Of a stretch of DNA of 24,574 nucleotides, positions 1 to 10,457 are shown piece after piece. The number at the start of each line of letters is the position of its first letter. Position 1 is the stretch's first letter. Under the pieces are notes generated by a model, which was not told the DNA's origin, made no database searches, and was given only the letters and a program-made list of their open reading frames with translations. Source of the stretch: Schizophyllum amplum (lineage: Eukaryota; Basidiomycota; Agaricomycetes; Agaricales; Schizophyllaceae); assembly GCA_007026445.1 (NCBI GenBank), contig VDMD01000241.1, positions 1 to 24,574 of the forward strand, written 5' to 3'. The translations under genes and the position numbers were made by a program.

Positions 1-862
1 CACCGGTCTACTGGGACGAGGTCGCGGCAGTCGAGGGCGCGGCTGCACCGGTGGAGCAGCCAGTTTGCCTTTGCCCTTGTCGACTGTACCTCGACCCGAC
101 GCATATTGTCGAGTCCATGACCGTGCTATGTCATCGTGATGCTTGCGGTCCTTCTTGTACTGCTGAGCAATTGTCGGCACTGCCAGGCATTAGCCAAAAT
201 GACTGGTAAGCTCTCTATACCTACCGAGTGGGTCATCTGAAGAGTCGCTTGGGATGAGCAATTGACGCGTGCGGGATTGGAACGGAGACAGACCTGGATT
301 TGGGTCCGTGAGGAGTGACGACAAGGAGAGGATGACCTTGAAGAGTGATAATGCAGGAGACCTAAGGATGGGATGAGAGCTGATATGATGAAAACGGAAG
401 GAACTGACCAGTTGCCCTTGAGGATGTCCAAGCATATATTGCCAGTGTCGGAATCTGTGGCGCGTGAGGCGCGCAGCAAAGGAGAAGATACAGAAACGGA
501 CATTCATGTGGTATATTCTACGACATTTGTCAGCAATAGACCGTTCAGGAAGAAGAGGAGACGCACCTTGTCTTGAAGCCAGCTTGGGCGCCGAGAACCT
601 ACGCGGCCATGGATTAGTCCGGCATGCCCGGAGATTCAAGTGAGGCCACGCACGGGTAGTCTGCCGGTAGATGTATCTCTACGTCGAAAAGCCCTCCTTC
701 GTATACACTACCTTCGGGGCCAGGGATGACGGCCTTCCAAAGATATATGTTGGCCTCGTCCGGAGCCAGCTTAATGCCATTGAGGTCCTCCTTCTTCAGA
801 TCCGCAATCTCGCGGTGTATTCGCCTGACAGTCATTTGACTGGATAATCCTGGTGGCGGCAT
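1..862 (-). CDS. ubiquitin-conjugating enzyme E2 (partial at the left edge, one apparent frameshift)
   Basis: E2 enzymes take ubiquitin from E1 as a cysteine thioester and pass it on with an E3. I read exons at 862-654, 598-567, 517-498, 454-409, 361-294, 236-225 and 179-1. The start is the Met at 862 (MPPPGLSSQMTVRRIHRE). The joined product follows the UBC fold: N-terminal helix, PGPEGSVYEGGLF, LPADYPFSAPK, FKTRIYHMNV, the active-site cysteine in TGNICLDILKGNW (about residue 95), SPALSLFKVILSL, LLTDPNP, DDPLVP and the C-terminal helices ending IARSWTRQYA. HMN replaces the usual HPN, a variant I associate with fungal E2s. A basic, Pro-rich tail follows the UBC fold and runs off the window. 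Exon 2 (32 nt) is one base too short to join SAPK to FKTR in one frame. Exon 6 is only 12 nt. The family call is firm; which E2 it is, is not. Confidence 0.88.
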
Positions 863-1204
863 GGTAAGAGCCTTGAGAATGCGAGCGACGATGATAACAC
901 GAGGACGACTGTGGTGGTGGTGGTTGGTGGCCAAGGGTCTATTGTCCTTCTATCATGGCCACATGCAGGCCGATGTCAGGGGCTATAAAACGCGGCCACG
1001 TGACTCGTGCGCGACGGCGTTCTGTAGTCCAAAGACCATGGCTAAGTGCGCGTTTTTCCTCGTATGTGATTTGGAAAGGCCTCAGCTTTCAGTGCGGCAC
1101 CCTTTGAAGCTTGACGCGTTGTGCACGTCTGTAAGAACTGGTGGCCATCGAGCCTGTTACTCCAAGACGCGCATCGCGCCTTGCGCAGTATATGTATAGG
1201 GCAT
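863..1204. other. intergenic spacer between phosphatase 3' end and E2 5' end
   Basis: Both flanking genes run on the minus strand, so this 342-bp stretch should hold the phosphatase 3' untranslated region and the E2 promoter. I see no supported gene. A TATA-like CTATAAAAC at about 983-991 reads on the plus strand, the wrong orientation for E2, so I do not call it a promoter. Confidence 0.5.
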
Positions 1205-3995
1205 TCAACGTTCAACACGGGAACGAAAGAAGTGAATAATAATATATATATAACGCAGATACCAAAGCCAATGAAAACAGAGGCGCGTGAACAGCAAATA
1301 ATGAACAACAATCACAGCAGCAAGAAACATCCCTATGCGCCGCAGGAAGTCCCACGGTGTGTCAAGCATACGAGCCGTCTGAGAAAGTGGCCTGATTGTA
1401 GGCGGAACTCTCCAGTCCTGCCTTGCTGACGCGCCTCGAGGCTGCAGCGTCGTCTCATCCACCGGCGCTCGGCGCGCATGGCGGTAGCGCCCGCTCGCGT
1501 CCTTGACTTCCGTCTCCTGACCGGAATCGCCAACGAGCGCGAGTGCGCCTGCAGACAACGGCCCTGGCGCACCGCGCTCGCCCTCGACTGCCTCAGCGAA
1601 CGACATCGTGCCAGCGAAGGATATCGAGTGCGACTGGCCGTGCATAGGCATCGACGGCATGGCGGCAAACGCAGCACCGCTGCTAGTGTCGCGCTCGCGC
1701 GCGGTCCCTGCGCGACGTAGGCTTGCCGCTGCGACGTCCTCGCCGTTCGCTCGTCCGGCGGCATTGGCGCCGGAGTTCACGCCAGAGCTTTTGCCACCCA
1801 ACTCTTCCTCCTCGAAGGTCATGAGCTCGCTGACGAAGCCGATGTTCGGCGAGATGCCCTTTCGCCGCTCCGTGACGAAGGCGTATGCCTTGGAGAGCGT
1901 CCAGTGGTTGGCATGAATGAGATACGCCATTACCGCGGTGACGCTTCTTGATTTGCCCGCCTTGCAATGCACATATGTGGGCGAGGAGTGCAGGCGAGCA
2001 TCATCTGCGAGTCTGTCAAGAAGGGTTCCGCGCAAGTCTGTAAGAAAACATACCTAAGATGCCGCAGACTTCCTTGACGCCGTTCTTGATTCCATCCTCC
2101 TCGACAATATCTCGCATCGCAATCTTGTAGTATCGGTCGAACACCTCGCCCAGCCGAAGACCATAGTCGTTCTTGTCGCACTCCATGGCGAGATTGACGA
2201 TGCGTTGCACACCAAGCCCCTTCAGCTCCTCCACATGCTCCTCCGTCGTCATCTCGGGCCCGAGATACAGGAAGTTCGGTAATATTGTGGACACAGAAAA
2301 CTGAGGGTGTGAGTCCTCCGCCGAGGATGGTGAGTCTTCGCTGCTGAACGACGTATGGAAGGCTGTCTGAGGCGCACCGAAATGCGACTGATAGGGCGAT
2401 GCTGGATACGCTGATGGGTATGCTGACACGGGCGACATATCGTCTGGTCGCGCTGTACGAGGAGTTTCTGGCATCGGCGTACGTGGTGACCTCGGCGGTG
2501 CGAAGTACGCATCGTCGCCATTCCGGCCAAACGATGGCGAGACAGGTGATCTTCCAGAAAAGTTCGAATGAGAAAGACTGAGGTGTGAGGGTGACGAAGG
2601 CGGATTTATGTTCAAGGACAAGGGTGGCACCGAGAGCGTCGCCGACTTGACGGGCCGCGTATTGAGGGAAAGCTTTGGAAGCCGTTCGCTTGAGGAGGTA
2701 TCCAGCTTTCGTAGATTTGGTACGCTTGGTCGTTTGGGAGGTGGTGGGCGTCGGAAGGAGACTTGGGAAGGTGGTGGTGAAGGCGTAGCGTCCATGAGCG
2801 CGTGCGCTGCGCCATTCAATCGCAAGGAGCCCGGCATGAGGGGCAGAGGCGAAGGCGGCGCCTTTGCGGGTTGTGGCGCTGCGTCCGAATCGGTCTTTAC
2901 GGAGAGCTTTTCAGGCTTCCGGCCGGAGGTGTTCAACTTCGTCAGGCCCGACCCTGGATTCGCGACGCTGACATTGTTGGTGAAACTAGAGTCTGCACCC
3001 GACACCACGAGTCTTTGTAAGTCGGGGTGATGTCCTGCGCGACCAAGGCCATCTTCGAGCCAGTCGACGTTGCCCTCTGACACGAGCGAGCTCAGCACAG
3101 ACACGAGCACCCACGGAACGACGGTCGTGCTGCTCTGATCGCGCGGATCCATCTCCTCGTCGTACAAAATCACGTCGCCGTCCCATGGCCCGCCGGGATG
3201 CATCTGCTTGTCCCAGAGCGATTTGCCCTCGTCCGTCGTGATGAACTGCCTGAGGGAATCCAGTTCATTGAAGCCGCTGTTACCCGGCTTTCGACACCGC
3301 TTGAGTATCAGAGAGGGTATGGCGATATTGACACTGTCTCGAATATGATACTGCAGGTGTGCGGCGGCGGGGCGGGTGTCTATAAGCAGCGGGCGTTTGA
3401 CGTACTGCGTTAGACGGATGTAGAGCGTGCCCGGATCGACAGAGCGCGAGGGCCGCTTGGGCGGTGGTGGTGCTGAAAGCAATTTGGCGGGTCCGATCCA
3501 TCTCGCGCTCTTAGGAGAGGTTATGGGAGGATGTTCGTTGAGCGGAGTGTAGTAGGAGGATATGCTGGACGCGGGACTGATGGCGCTGTCGACCGAGGAG
3601 GGGGAGCCGGAGGTGTTGGAAGCGCTGTCGTTGGTGTTCTCAGAGGACTTGCGTAGGTTGCTGGAGGAGCGTATTGGACGTAGCCGCAGGTTCTTCTGCA
3701 CGCTTCTTCGCAGTTCTTCTAGCTTTGCGAGCTCGGCCTGTATGTCCGCTGGCGACTCCGCTTCGTGGTCGTTATCTAGGACCTTCAGGAAGGGAGGCCG
3801 CTCGAGCGCAGAGGGGGACTCCTCAGAAGAGTCGTACTGGGAGTCGCCATCTTCGCTGTCGGAGAGCGAGAGGGGTGATTCGGTCTCCAGTTCCACGCCG
3901 GCCAGATGAGGCTGCTCAGTAACAAGCGTCAAGTTCGGCGGCTTGAAGCGCTTGGGTCCATCCGGTGTCTGGGGACCAAATCGCTTGTTCGCCAT
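1205..3995 (-). CDS. rhodanese-like plus dual-specificity protein phosphatase (MAP kinase phosphatase-like), C-terminally membrane-anchored
   Basis: Exons 3995-2054 and 2004-1205 join across a 49-nt intron (GTATGT...CGCAG) to give 913 aa. Residues 1-185 are Ser/Pro-rich with a short coiled-coil-like patch (AELAKLEELRRSVQ). Residues about 188-330 look like a non-catalytic rhodanese/Cdc25-like domain (LLIDTRPAAAH, VNIAIPSL), as in MAPK phosphatases; its basic LKRCRKPG could be a kinase-docking site. About 330-560 is low-complexity Pro/Ser. The DSP domain runs from about 565 (TILPNFLYLGPE) with a general-acid Asp in AMRDIVEED and the P-loop HCKAGKSRS, nucleophile Cys about 661. It would dephosphorylate Tyr and Thr/Ser of kinases. 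A hydrophobic stretch near the C-terminus (IGMFLAAVIVVHYLLF) suggests a tail anchor. The reading frame has no breaks. The ATG at 3995 follows directly after CAG, so it might be the start of an internal exon. Confidence 0.9.
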
Positions 3996-4088
3996 CTGGT
4001 GGAAGTGCGAGAAGTATCAAGACGAGGGTGTACTGTTCATCACGTCCCTTAGCAGTGATTTCAAGCATTAAGAACATGATCAAGCGCA

Positions 4089-4362
4089 CCTGATCTCCGT
4101 GTTCAATGAATCTCCACAGCCCTTGTTCTCCTGCAGCGTCAATTCCCGCCGCGGTCGGTCCTTCAAACTGAGTCGCTAAGGTTACGCGCGCGGATCGCCT
4201 GTACGACTCCTCAGGGTCGTGGATGGGGTATAGGAAGCAGGTAGTCAAATGAGCCCCTTGGGCATGATCCTGCAAATAGGCGGGCTTGTAATAAGCGTCG
4301 GCGTGTAGTGCGATATTGAGAGCGACCGAGAATGTGATGCCCGTTGCCGCTTGCGGATGTTG
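4089..4362 (-). other. possible upstream coding exon, unassigned
   Basis: After a TAG-ending acceptor-like site the minus strand stays open from about 4362 through a protein-like stretch (ITFSVALNIALHADAY, LTTCFLYPIHDPEESY, GLWRFIEHGDQ) to a GTGCGC donor at about 4088. Splicing from there to the CAG just before the phosphatase ATG at 3995 would keep the frame and extend that protein N-terminally. No in-frame ATG lies inside the stretch, so a further upstream exon would be needed. I do not recognise a domain. It could equally be a chance open frame in the 5' leader. Confidence 0.3.
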
Positions 4363-5271
4363 CTAGCCACGCATCGCCCACGTTGTCTCAAAGCCGACTG
4401 CTAACCGGGGCTACAGCACCCACAATGCAACGCTTTATTCCCTTTCGCAACAATTGCAATGATGGACACTTGAGAGGAGCTAGCGCAGTGTTTGTACATA
4501 CGAGTGTCCCCGTTCTGACCGATCAAGAGCACGCATCTCAAGAACCTTCGACCATGTGAGGAAGCACTGACATTCCCAGCGCGCTGGTGATACATGCGGG
4601 CCCCTAGGATCGCACGCATAAGTACATAGCAGGATTGTCTTTGCTCTGGCGGTAGGGCACAATACAACCCGTATCACATGTACCAGTTCACAGGCCTGTG
4701 TCTCCAGACTGCCGCACGTGCGCGTGAAGCGCCGATGTCGAGGTTCTGCATCGCCAATGCGAAAGTACATTATTGTGAGAAGGATTCAAGGCCGTGAAAG
4801 TAGCTGATTAGACACCGTCGTCTACGCAGATGTATGGGGCGAAGCTGTGCTGGAACGAGCAAGTCACGGTCTGCTATTGTATATCATCCGACGTAAGATA
4901 GTATGAGCCCTGCATAAAGAGAGATATGCGGTCTTGAAACTGCCTCCATCAAGCGAGCGCGCTTGAGCACGCGCGGAATGTGGTCCTGGCGCAGAGCACC
5001 ACAGTGATGTCGAGCAAGAGGGCATGACGAAGCCAGTGTTCCCATTCATACCACGGAAGTCATTGGTGAATAGACGTAGAATAGTGAGAAATCCGAAACA
5101 ATGCTGCATGTCGAGGGCGTCGAGGCAACGTCGAGGACAAGAAGGGACGAGGTCGGAGCAGGGTCGGAGGCGGCGCGTCGACAAGATTCCATTTTGGGTC
5201 GTGGGAAAGTGAGCCAAACACGAGCCGCATTAACGCAGGCGGCGAGCAGAAGTCCTTTGTTTTCCACCTTC
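4363..5271. other. divergent promoter region between phosphatase and DEF1-like genes
   Basis: About 0.9 kb separates the divergent gene starts. The short open frames on both strands look like no protein I know, and I found no TATA box placed convincingly for either gene. The DEF1-like start is preceded by a pyrimidine-rich leader (CCTTTGTTTTCCACCTTC). Transcription start sites cannot be placed from sequence alone. Confidence 0.4.
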
Positions 5272-8235
5272 ATGGCTTCATACAAGTCCGCAATACGCCC
5301 ACAGGCGCCTTCAGAGCAGCCCGACAGCAACAAGTACCGTGCGCAAGCGCGGCAGCTGCAAGAATTTTTCCCCACATGGTCAAACGACGGTCAGACGCCC
5401 GGCCTGTTCGTGACGCGCGTCTCATACCGTTTTTCCAGATCTCCAATCGCTTCTGGTTGAGGTGTCCGGCGATGTTGAGGTTGCTGCTGCGCGCATCAGC
5501 GAAGGCGCGTCGTTACGCATATTTTGCACGCGTTTTATTGACCCATTTCGTCATTCTGCAGGTCGCGCCGAGCAATGGGGCTCCGTAAACCGCAAAAAAG
5601 AGAAGCGCAGCTCAACCCCCGGGCATGCATCCAAGGATTCCGTCACGGCGGCGCCGTCCCCTCGAGGGGGCGCGGATTTGCGCGGCGGACGAGGTGGTCG
5701 TGGGGGCAGAGGAGGCGGTCCTGTAGGGCGGGGATCCTTCCGCGGTGGTGCTCGCGGACGCGGCGGCTTTGCAGGCGCTGTCGCGAACGGACACACTCCG
5801 GCGAGGGAGTCTACCTCGAGCCCGGCCTGGGGAGCTCCTGCGCCAAAGCCGGCGGCGGCGACGGAAGTCGCTGTCGACGGGCCCGCGACCACAGAGAACG
5901 TATGGGACAGTCCTGCAGGCGGGGACGCTTGGGGCGCATCCACGAACGCGCCGGACGGTGCGGCTGAGCCGACCCCGGCGGCAGCGCCCACTGCCGACGT
6001 GAACGGAGCTGGTAGCCCCGCTCCGACGGCGCCGAAGAAACCAGCCACCTCCAAGATGTCCTGGGCTCAGATCGCACGCCCTCAGGAAAAGCCTCCCCCA
6101 GCGCCGAAGCCGGCTCCCCCGCCCGCTGCAGCTCCCGCGCCAGCGGCAGAGCCATCGGCGCCGGAATCCGCTCCCGAGGCGCAGCCCTCTGGCTGGGAGG
6201 AACCTGTCACTGTGGAGGCGCCGACCTGGGAGGACGAGAAGCCGTCCGTGTCCACGCCGGACGCCTGGCCTGAGGCTCCTGCGGCTGCGCCCGAGCCAAA
6301 GTCCGCCGAGCCTCCTGCTGAAGTAGCACCCTCTGCGCCTGAGGCCGTAGCGCCGGCACCTGAGCCTGTAGCTGCGCCTCCCAAGGTGGTAGAGGAGGTC
6401 GTGAAGCCTCGTCTGGCAGAGGCATCCCCTAGGCCGTCTCCAAAGCCGCGGCCAGCGGCCGCGCACCGGACGAGCGCAGCTGCCGCGCGCTTCAAGGCTG
6501 GAGACGCCGTCGTCATGCCTCGCTTCGGCACTGCGTCCCCTGGTCTCGGAAGTGGCGCGGATAAGCTCGGAATGCAATTCGGGTCCCTCAACCTTGGCGG
6601 GATCCCCGTCAACGACAAGGAAGCCGATGCCGCGCCTGCACCCCCATCTCCCCCACCTCCCGCACCTCAGGCAAAGGCCCCGACGCCGCCTGCGCCCTCT
6701 CTCCTTCAACAGCAGCCCCAGCCCCAGGCGTCGCAGCCCGCGCCCTCGCAATCCTTCTCCGCCGCCATCTCCCACCCTGCTCAGCCCGCCTCCGCTCACG
6801 TCGCCGCGTCCACTTCCCCCATCCAATCCTTCTCCCACTCCGCCCAACCAGCCCAGGCCGCGACACTCCCCCCGAGCCAGAGCCAGCCGCAGCAGATCCA
6901 GTCTCAGTACGGCGCCGGACTTCACCAGCATCTCGAGCACCAGGCGCCACAGGCCCCGCAACCTCAGCAGCACAACCAGAGCACGGGCTACCTGCGCCAC
7001 CAGCAGGAGCCGGCGTACTTCCACACCCCGACGCCCCCGCAGGACCCGCACTATGCTGCTCCCTTCAGTGGTGTCAGCAATGGTATGGGCCTTAGCAGCG
7101 GCGTCGGTGCCGCTGCTCACACTCAAGGCGGTCTCGGCATGAGCGGCCTTGGTGGCGCCCTCGGCGGCAGCATGGGTGGTCTTAGCGGTGGTATGAGTGC
7201 CGGTTTGAGCCAGAGCGGCATGGGCGGTGGCATGAATGCTATGGGCCAGAGCGCCGCGCAAGGCAATGGTCCGTGGGGCGGCGCTGACTACGCCTACGAC
7301 TCTGCAGGCCGCGGTGTACGTCCTGATCTGTACATTATTTCCGATTCAGGTAGAGCTAACCCATCGCGCAGGGATTCTACGACTCGTACACTCCCGGCTT
7401 CAATCGTGGTGGTCTTGGTCATGACGACATCAAGGCCGGCCTTGGCGGCGGTCCCCCGCAGCCCCAGCAGGCGCAACAAGGAGCAATCGTACAGCCGCAA
7501 CAGCAGGGCCCTCCCCCATCCCAGCAGCCTCCCAGCGCGCAAAACCCAACTCAAGCCCCCGGCGCGCAGACGCCCCAGCAGCAACAGGCCCAGCAGCAGA
7601 ACTATCCGCCACCTCCCCTCCCCTATTACTACAACCCCTACCCCCAGAACCAGTACAATCCGTACGGAGCGCCATACAACTCCGGTTACGGTGTCGCGCC
7701 TGGGTACGTCAAGTACCCGACGATGTTCCCCGGCAGTGGCGGGGCGAACAAGCAGCCTGGCGTCGGCGCCGGTGCCGGCATGGGCGGCGCCACGTCTTAC
7801 GCCCAAGGTGCAGGCCTCTACCAGCAAGGCGGCTACGACGACTACCAGCACGGCGGGCTCGGCGAATACGGCGTTGGCAAGCCAGGCGCGCCGGGCGTGC
7901 AGCAGCAGTACGGCGCCGCCGCGCAGAGCCCCGCGCAGGGCCAGGGCCTCATGGGCCTTGCGGGTGGCGCGCGCGGCAGCCCGGAGACCGCGTACAAGCA
8001 GTACGTGCCGAAGGATGTCGGCGGCGGGCCCGTGAAGACGGCTCAGCAGCAGCAGCCGCAGGGCCAGCAGGGCTTCTACGGCGGCAGCCGCTTCGGAAGC
8101 GGTGCTGGCGTCGGCGGCGTTGGCGGTGCGCTCGGCGCGCAGCAGGGCGGGCCGCAAGGCCACCTGTACGGCCCCCAGGGCGGCGCCGAGGGCCAGTTCT
8201 ACCAGTATCAGCGCCAGCAGGGCTACTGGCAATAA
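5272..8235 (+). CDS. DEF1-like CUE-domain protein (RNA polymerase II degradation factor family)
   Basis: Exons 5272-5389, 5439-5504, 5562-7315 and 7372-8235 give about 933 aa with no frame breaks. The N-terminus is a CUE-like ubiquitin-binding domain at about residues 22-63 (YRAQARQLQEFFPTWSNDD, LLVEVSGDVEVAAARISEG) followed by RAEQWGSVNRKKEKR, the arrangement seen in fungal DEF1. In yeast Def1 brings an elongin-type ubiquitin ligase to stalled RNA polymerase II after DNA damage; that role is inferred here. Next comes an RGG/GR-rich patch (about 5660-5770), then a long Pro/Ala/Glu-rich body containing KMSWAQIARP, a Gln/Pro-rich stretch, a Gly/Met/Ser-rich stretch, and a Tyr/Gln/Gly-rich, prion-like C-terminus ending YQRQQGYWQ. 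Such low complexity is usual for the family. Intron 2 (5505-5561) appears to be GC-AG; it is 57 nt, so retention would keep the frame. Confidence 0.85.
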
Positions 8236-8502
8236 GCTATCGTCCCCGCTCCGATTATGTGGACTCCACTTGCGACAGTCACCGTTTCCTCCCCAACGAA
8301 GAACCAACAACCTTGCTGTAACTGACGTGATTATCCCTGTTTTCCACCCCCTCATCTTGCTCTTGCTTTTGTCGCTCTAGTGTCTTCGTCCTCCCTTTCG
8401 TTTCTTTTTTCTTCTTGTCGATCTCATCTGTGCGTACATACGTTACATCACATATTTTGTGTCCCGTCGCAATGTCTGTTCTTGTACACTTATATGAACA
8501 AA
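8236..8502 (+). other. 3' flank of the DEF1-like gene
   Basis: T-rich DNA downstream of the TAA (CTTGCTCTTGCTTTTGTCGC, then TTTCTTTTTTCTTCTTG near 8399) is consistent with a 3' untranslated region. The region is cut at 8505 by the transposon and resumes at 14811. Confidence 0.5.
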
Positions 8503-8505
8503 GAC
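8503..8505. repeat. target-site duplication, left copy (GAC)
   Basis: GAC directly precedes the terminal CACTG and recurs directly after the right terminus at 14811-14813. CACTA transposons make 3-bp duplications, so this fixes both element ends to the base. Confidence 0.8.
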
Positions 8506-8538
8506 CACTGGAACCTGCGAACTGTGGGAAATTCCCCC
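8506..8538 (+). repeat. left terminal inverted repeat of the CACTA element
   Basis: Starts CACTGGAACCTGCGAACTG. Compared with the right end it is identical at bases 1-7 and 13-23 and nearly so at 25-33; bases 8-12 differ completely, which looks like a spacer between two conserved blocks. Confidence 0.88.
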
Positions 8539-8770
8539 ATTTGACCCCCCCATTAATTGGGGAAAGTCCCACTGAGAACTGTGGAAATCCCACCGAAGGT
8601 GGGTGGACAGTCCACATTGTGGTGGGAAAACGATTCCCATAATTCATGACGCATTCCCCACAGTATTTTCCACCCATTTCAGGGGGATTTTTCACTGTAT
8701 TTAGGTGACCACCAAATGCGAGCTGTCCACGGGCGAGCAACTGTGGAATCGTTGTCCCCCTACTCTGTCA
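8539..8770. repeat. left subterminal repeat region
   Basis: About 230 bp dense in variants of a short motif in both orientations: ACTGTGGAAATCCCACC, GTGGTGGGAAAACGATTCCC, CCCCACAGTATTTTCCACCC and AACTGTGGAATC. They resemble the terminal-repeat core and match what is expected of subterminal transposase or TnpA-type binding sites. Function is inferred. Confidence 0.6.
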
Positions 8771-8904
8771 TGACTTTCCCATTATTAGGAGGTGTATTTT
8801 CCGTACATTCTCGTGAGGCATTACATGCATTAGGCATGGAAAATCAACAAATATGTATATATAATAATACACGCTATTCTATACGTTGCCGTTGCACTAC
8901 CGGC

Positions 8905-10040
8905 TCAGACGTCGTCGGGGGCATCAGACAACTCGCTGCTGCTGTCTTCACCTGCGCTGACGCCGTCCTCCTCCTGATCACCGCCTGGGCCGTCCTCCTT
9001 GTCGCTCGGTGTTAAACCGCTCGGGCCTTCCATACGGTCGTCGTCGTTATCGTCGCGCAGTGCGTCAGGAAATGAGATACGCGAAGCAGCTCTGTCGCCA
9101 TCGCTGTCGCTATCCTCGATCCGTAGGCGCTGTCGCAGCTGAGTCCGACGTACATCCTGGCCCTGGCGCTTGGCAGCAGCTCGCCTGCTCCGGGCCGACG
9201 ACGGATTACGCTTCTGCCTCTGGTAAGCAGCCCACGAGTGATACGTGTCCTTCGCAATGACTTGTGTAAGCCATTGGCCCTTGAACTTGCGCAACTTCGG
9301 GTAGGACTCCTCGACCTGGATGGACTCATCAGTACTGAAATGTTACTGGCTAGATTATGCTACACGCACAGCATCGTAGAACTTGCCTATCTTGCGCGGC
9401 TTCGCAGCCCGCCAACCGCCGCCCTGCTTGAGGTCAGCAAGGAACATGTAGTCGCGGATTTTCTGGAGAAGATAAGCTATACATTCATGAAGCGCGCAAG
9501 ATGAACAGACCTGCCGTAAGTCCCGCCACTCTTCGTCACCCTCCTCGCCCGGGATTCCGAGAAGCTCACGCGCACGCATCATGGTGAAGCGGGATATGTT
9601 GTGCGGGCGGTCAACGGAGTCCGGCTCAATATCCTCTGACCGCGGCGCCATGGCCTGCTGGCGCACCGCGGCTTCGCCTGCGATGGCTTCGTCTCGCTGA
9701 GCCTTCAGACGCGCATTTTCCTCTGCAAAAAAGGCGGTGAGCACCAAGGTAGGTGTGGCGAAGCTCGCAACACACCTCGAAGACGTCGCACTTCATCGGT
9801 ATCGTCGTCCTGTTCAACATCCATATCGTCGCGTCCTTTGCGTCGATCGTTTCTCTTGCGAGCACGGCGTCTAGCGTCAGACACACGCCGAGCATCCTCA
9901 ACGTCCCTCTGTACGTCGTCGGGCGCCCGGCGGTCCTCGGTGACTTTATCTGCGCTAGAACGGTTGCGATGAGATCTACGAGGTTCTTGGTTCTCCTTAT
10001 TCTTCTTCTTGTTCCTGTCCTTGTCGTGCTGCCTAGCCAT
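8905..10040 (-). CDS. CACTA-encoded accessory protein, charged coiled coil, unknown function
   Basis: Exons 10040-9776, 9722-9511, 9462-9370 and 9324-8905 give about 329 aa; the last acceptor (GATGAG) is the weakest call. The N-terminus is very basic (MARQHDKDRNKKKNKENQE, then RRRARKRNDRRKGR), followed by a predicted coiled coil (EVRRLREENARLKAQRDEA), a middle part with RFTMMRARELLGIPG and IRDYMFLADLKQGGGW, a segment KLRKFKGQWLTQVIAKDTYHSW, and an acidic Ser/Asp/Glu tail. I do not recognise a Pfam-type domain. Plant CACTA elements encode a second DNA-binding protein (TnpA) that binds subterminal repeats; the position, basic N-terminus and coiled coil make the same role plausible here, without any sequence similarity that I can see. 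It shares a 417-bp promoter with the transposase. Confidence 0.72.
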
Positions 10041-10457
10041 AGCGGAGGTCGGGCGGAGGGGAGTCGCGGCACGACGAGCATTTTATATGCAGAGATAAAT
10101 ATGGTGCACAAGACATGATGGTCGTTAAGAACAAGACAGGGTTCAGGCAGCGATGCGCACATACTTCGTCATAAGTGGCGTCTCAATCAACATAGCCAAA
10201 CAAGGGCGTGCTTCAGCGTCTAAGTTCCGACTTGGATAGGCTGGCTGCGCCTTGCAGCCCTGCATAAATTCCGTCATTTATTTGTCCCTTGCTCCACCTC
10301 GCAGTCATGCGAAATTTCCTTGCATGTGCCGTCGCTCGTGTCATCGAACTCTGACTTCAACTTTCACCTCGAAAATCCCTCGCCCGGCAGTAACTCCCCC
10401 CTGGACATCTCACAGTTCGATTAAACACATTGAATATACGACCCATTGCACTACTCG
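10041..10457. promoter_or_regulatory. bidirectional promoter of the CACTA element
   Basis: This 417-bp gap lies between the divergent starts of the accessory gene (ATG at 10040, minus) and the transposase (ATG at 10458, plus). A TATA-like GCATATAAAA reads on the minus strand at 10090-10081, about 41 bp before the accessory ATG. On the plus side the AT-rich TGCATAAATTCCGTCATTTA at about 10261 and GAATATACG near 10434 are weaker candidates. Confidence 0.5.

Noticed and set aside
981..991. TATA-like CTATAAAAC
   Set aside because: It points along plus, where no gene starts; both neighbouring genes are on minus.
2038..2053. 16-nt GT-AG segment in the phosphatase gene
   Set aside because: Too short to splice. 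The acceptor at 2005 gives a 49-nt intron and the family-like reading DDARLHSSPTYVHC.
5612..7261. Long minus-strand open frame (549 aa)
   Set aside because: It is antisense to the DEF1-like gene; its Arg/Gly/Leu-rich low complexity comes from the GC-rich repeats on the other strand.
7294..8355. Minus-strand open frame (353 aa)
   Set aside because: Antisense shadow of the DEF1-like C-terminal exon, with Leu/Ala-rich composition produced by Gln/Gly codons opposite.
8506..8770. GTGG/CCAC motif cluster as a possible CRISPR or tandem array
   Set aside because: Units vary in spacing, orientation and sequence, and they are mirrored at the other transposon end.
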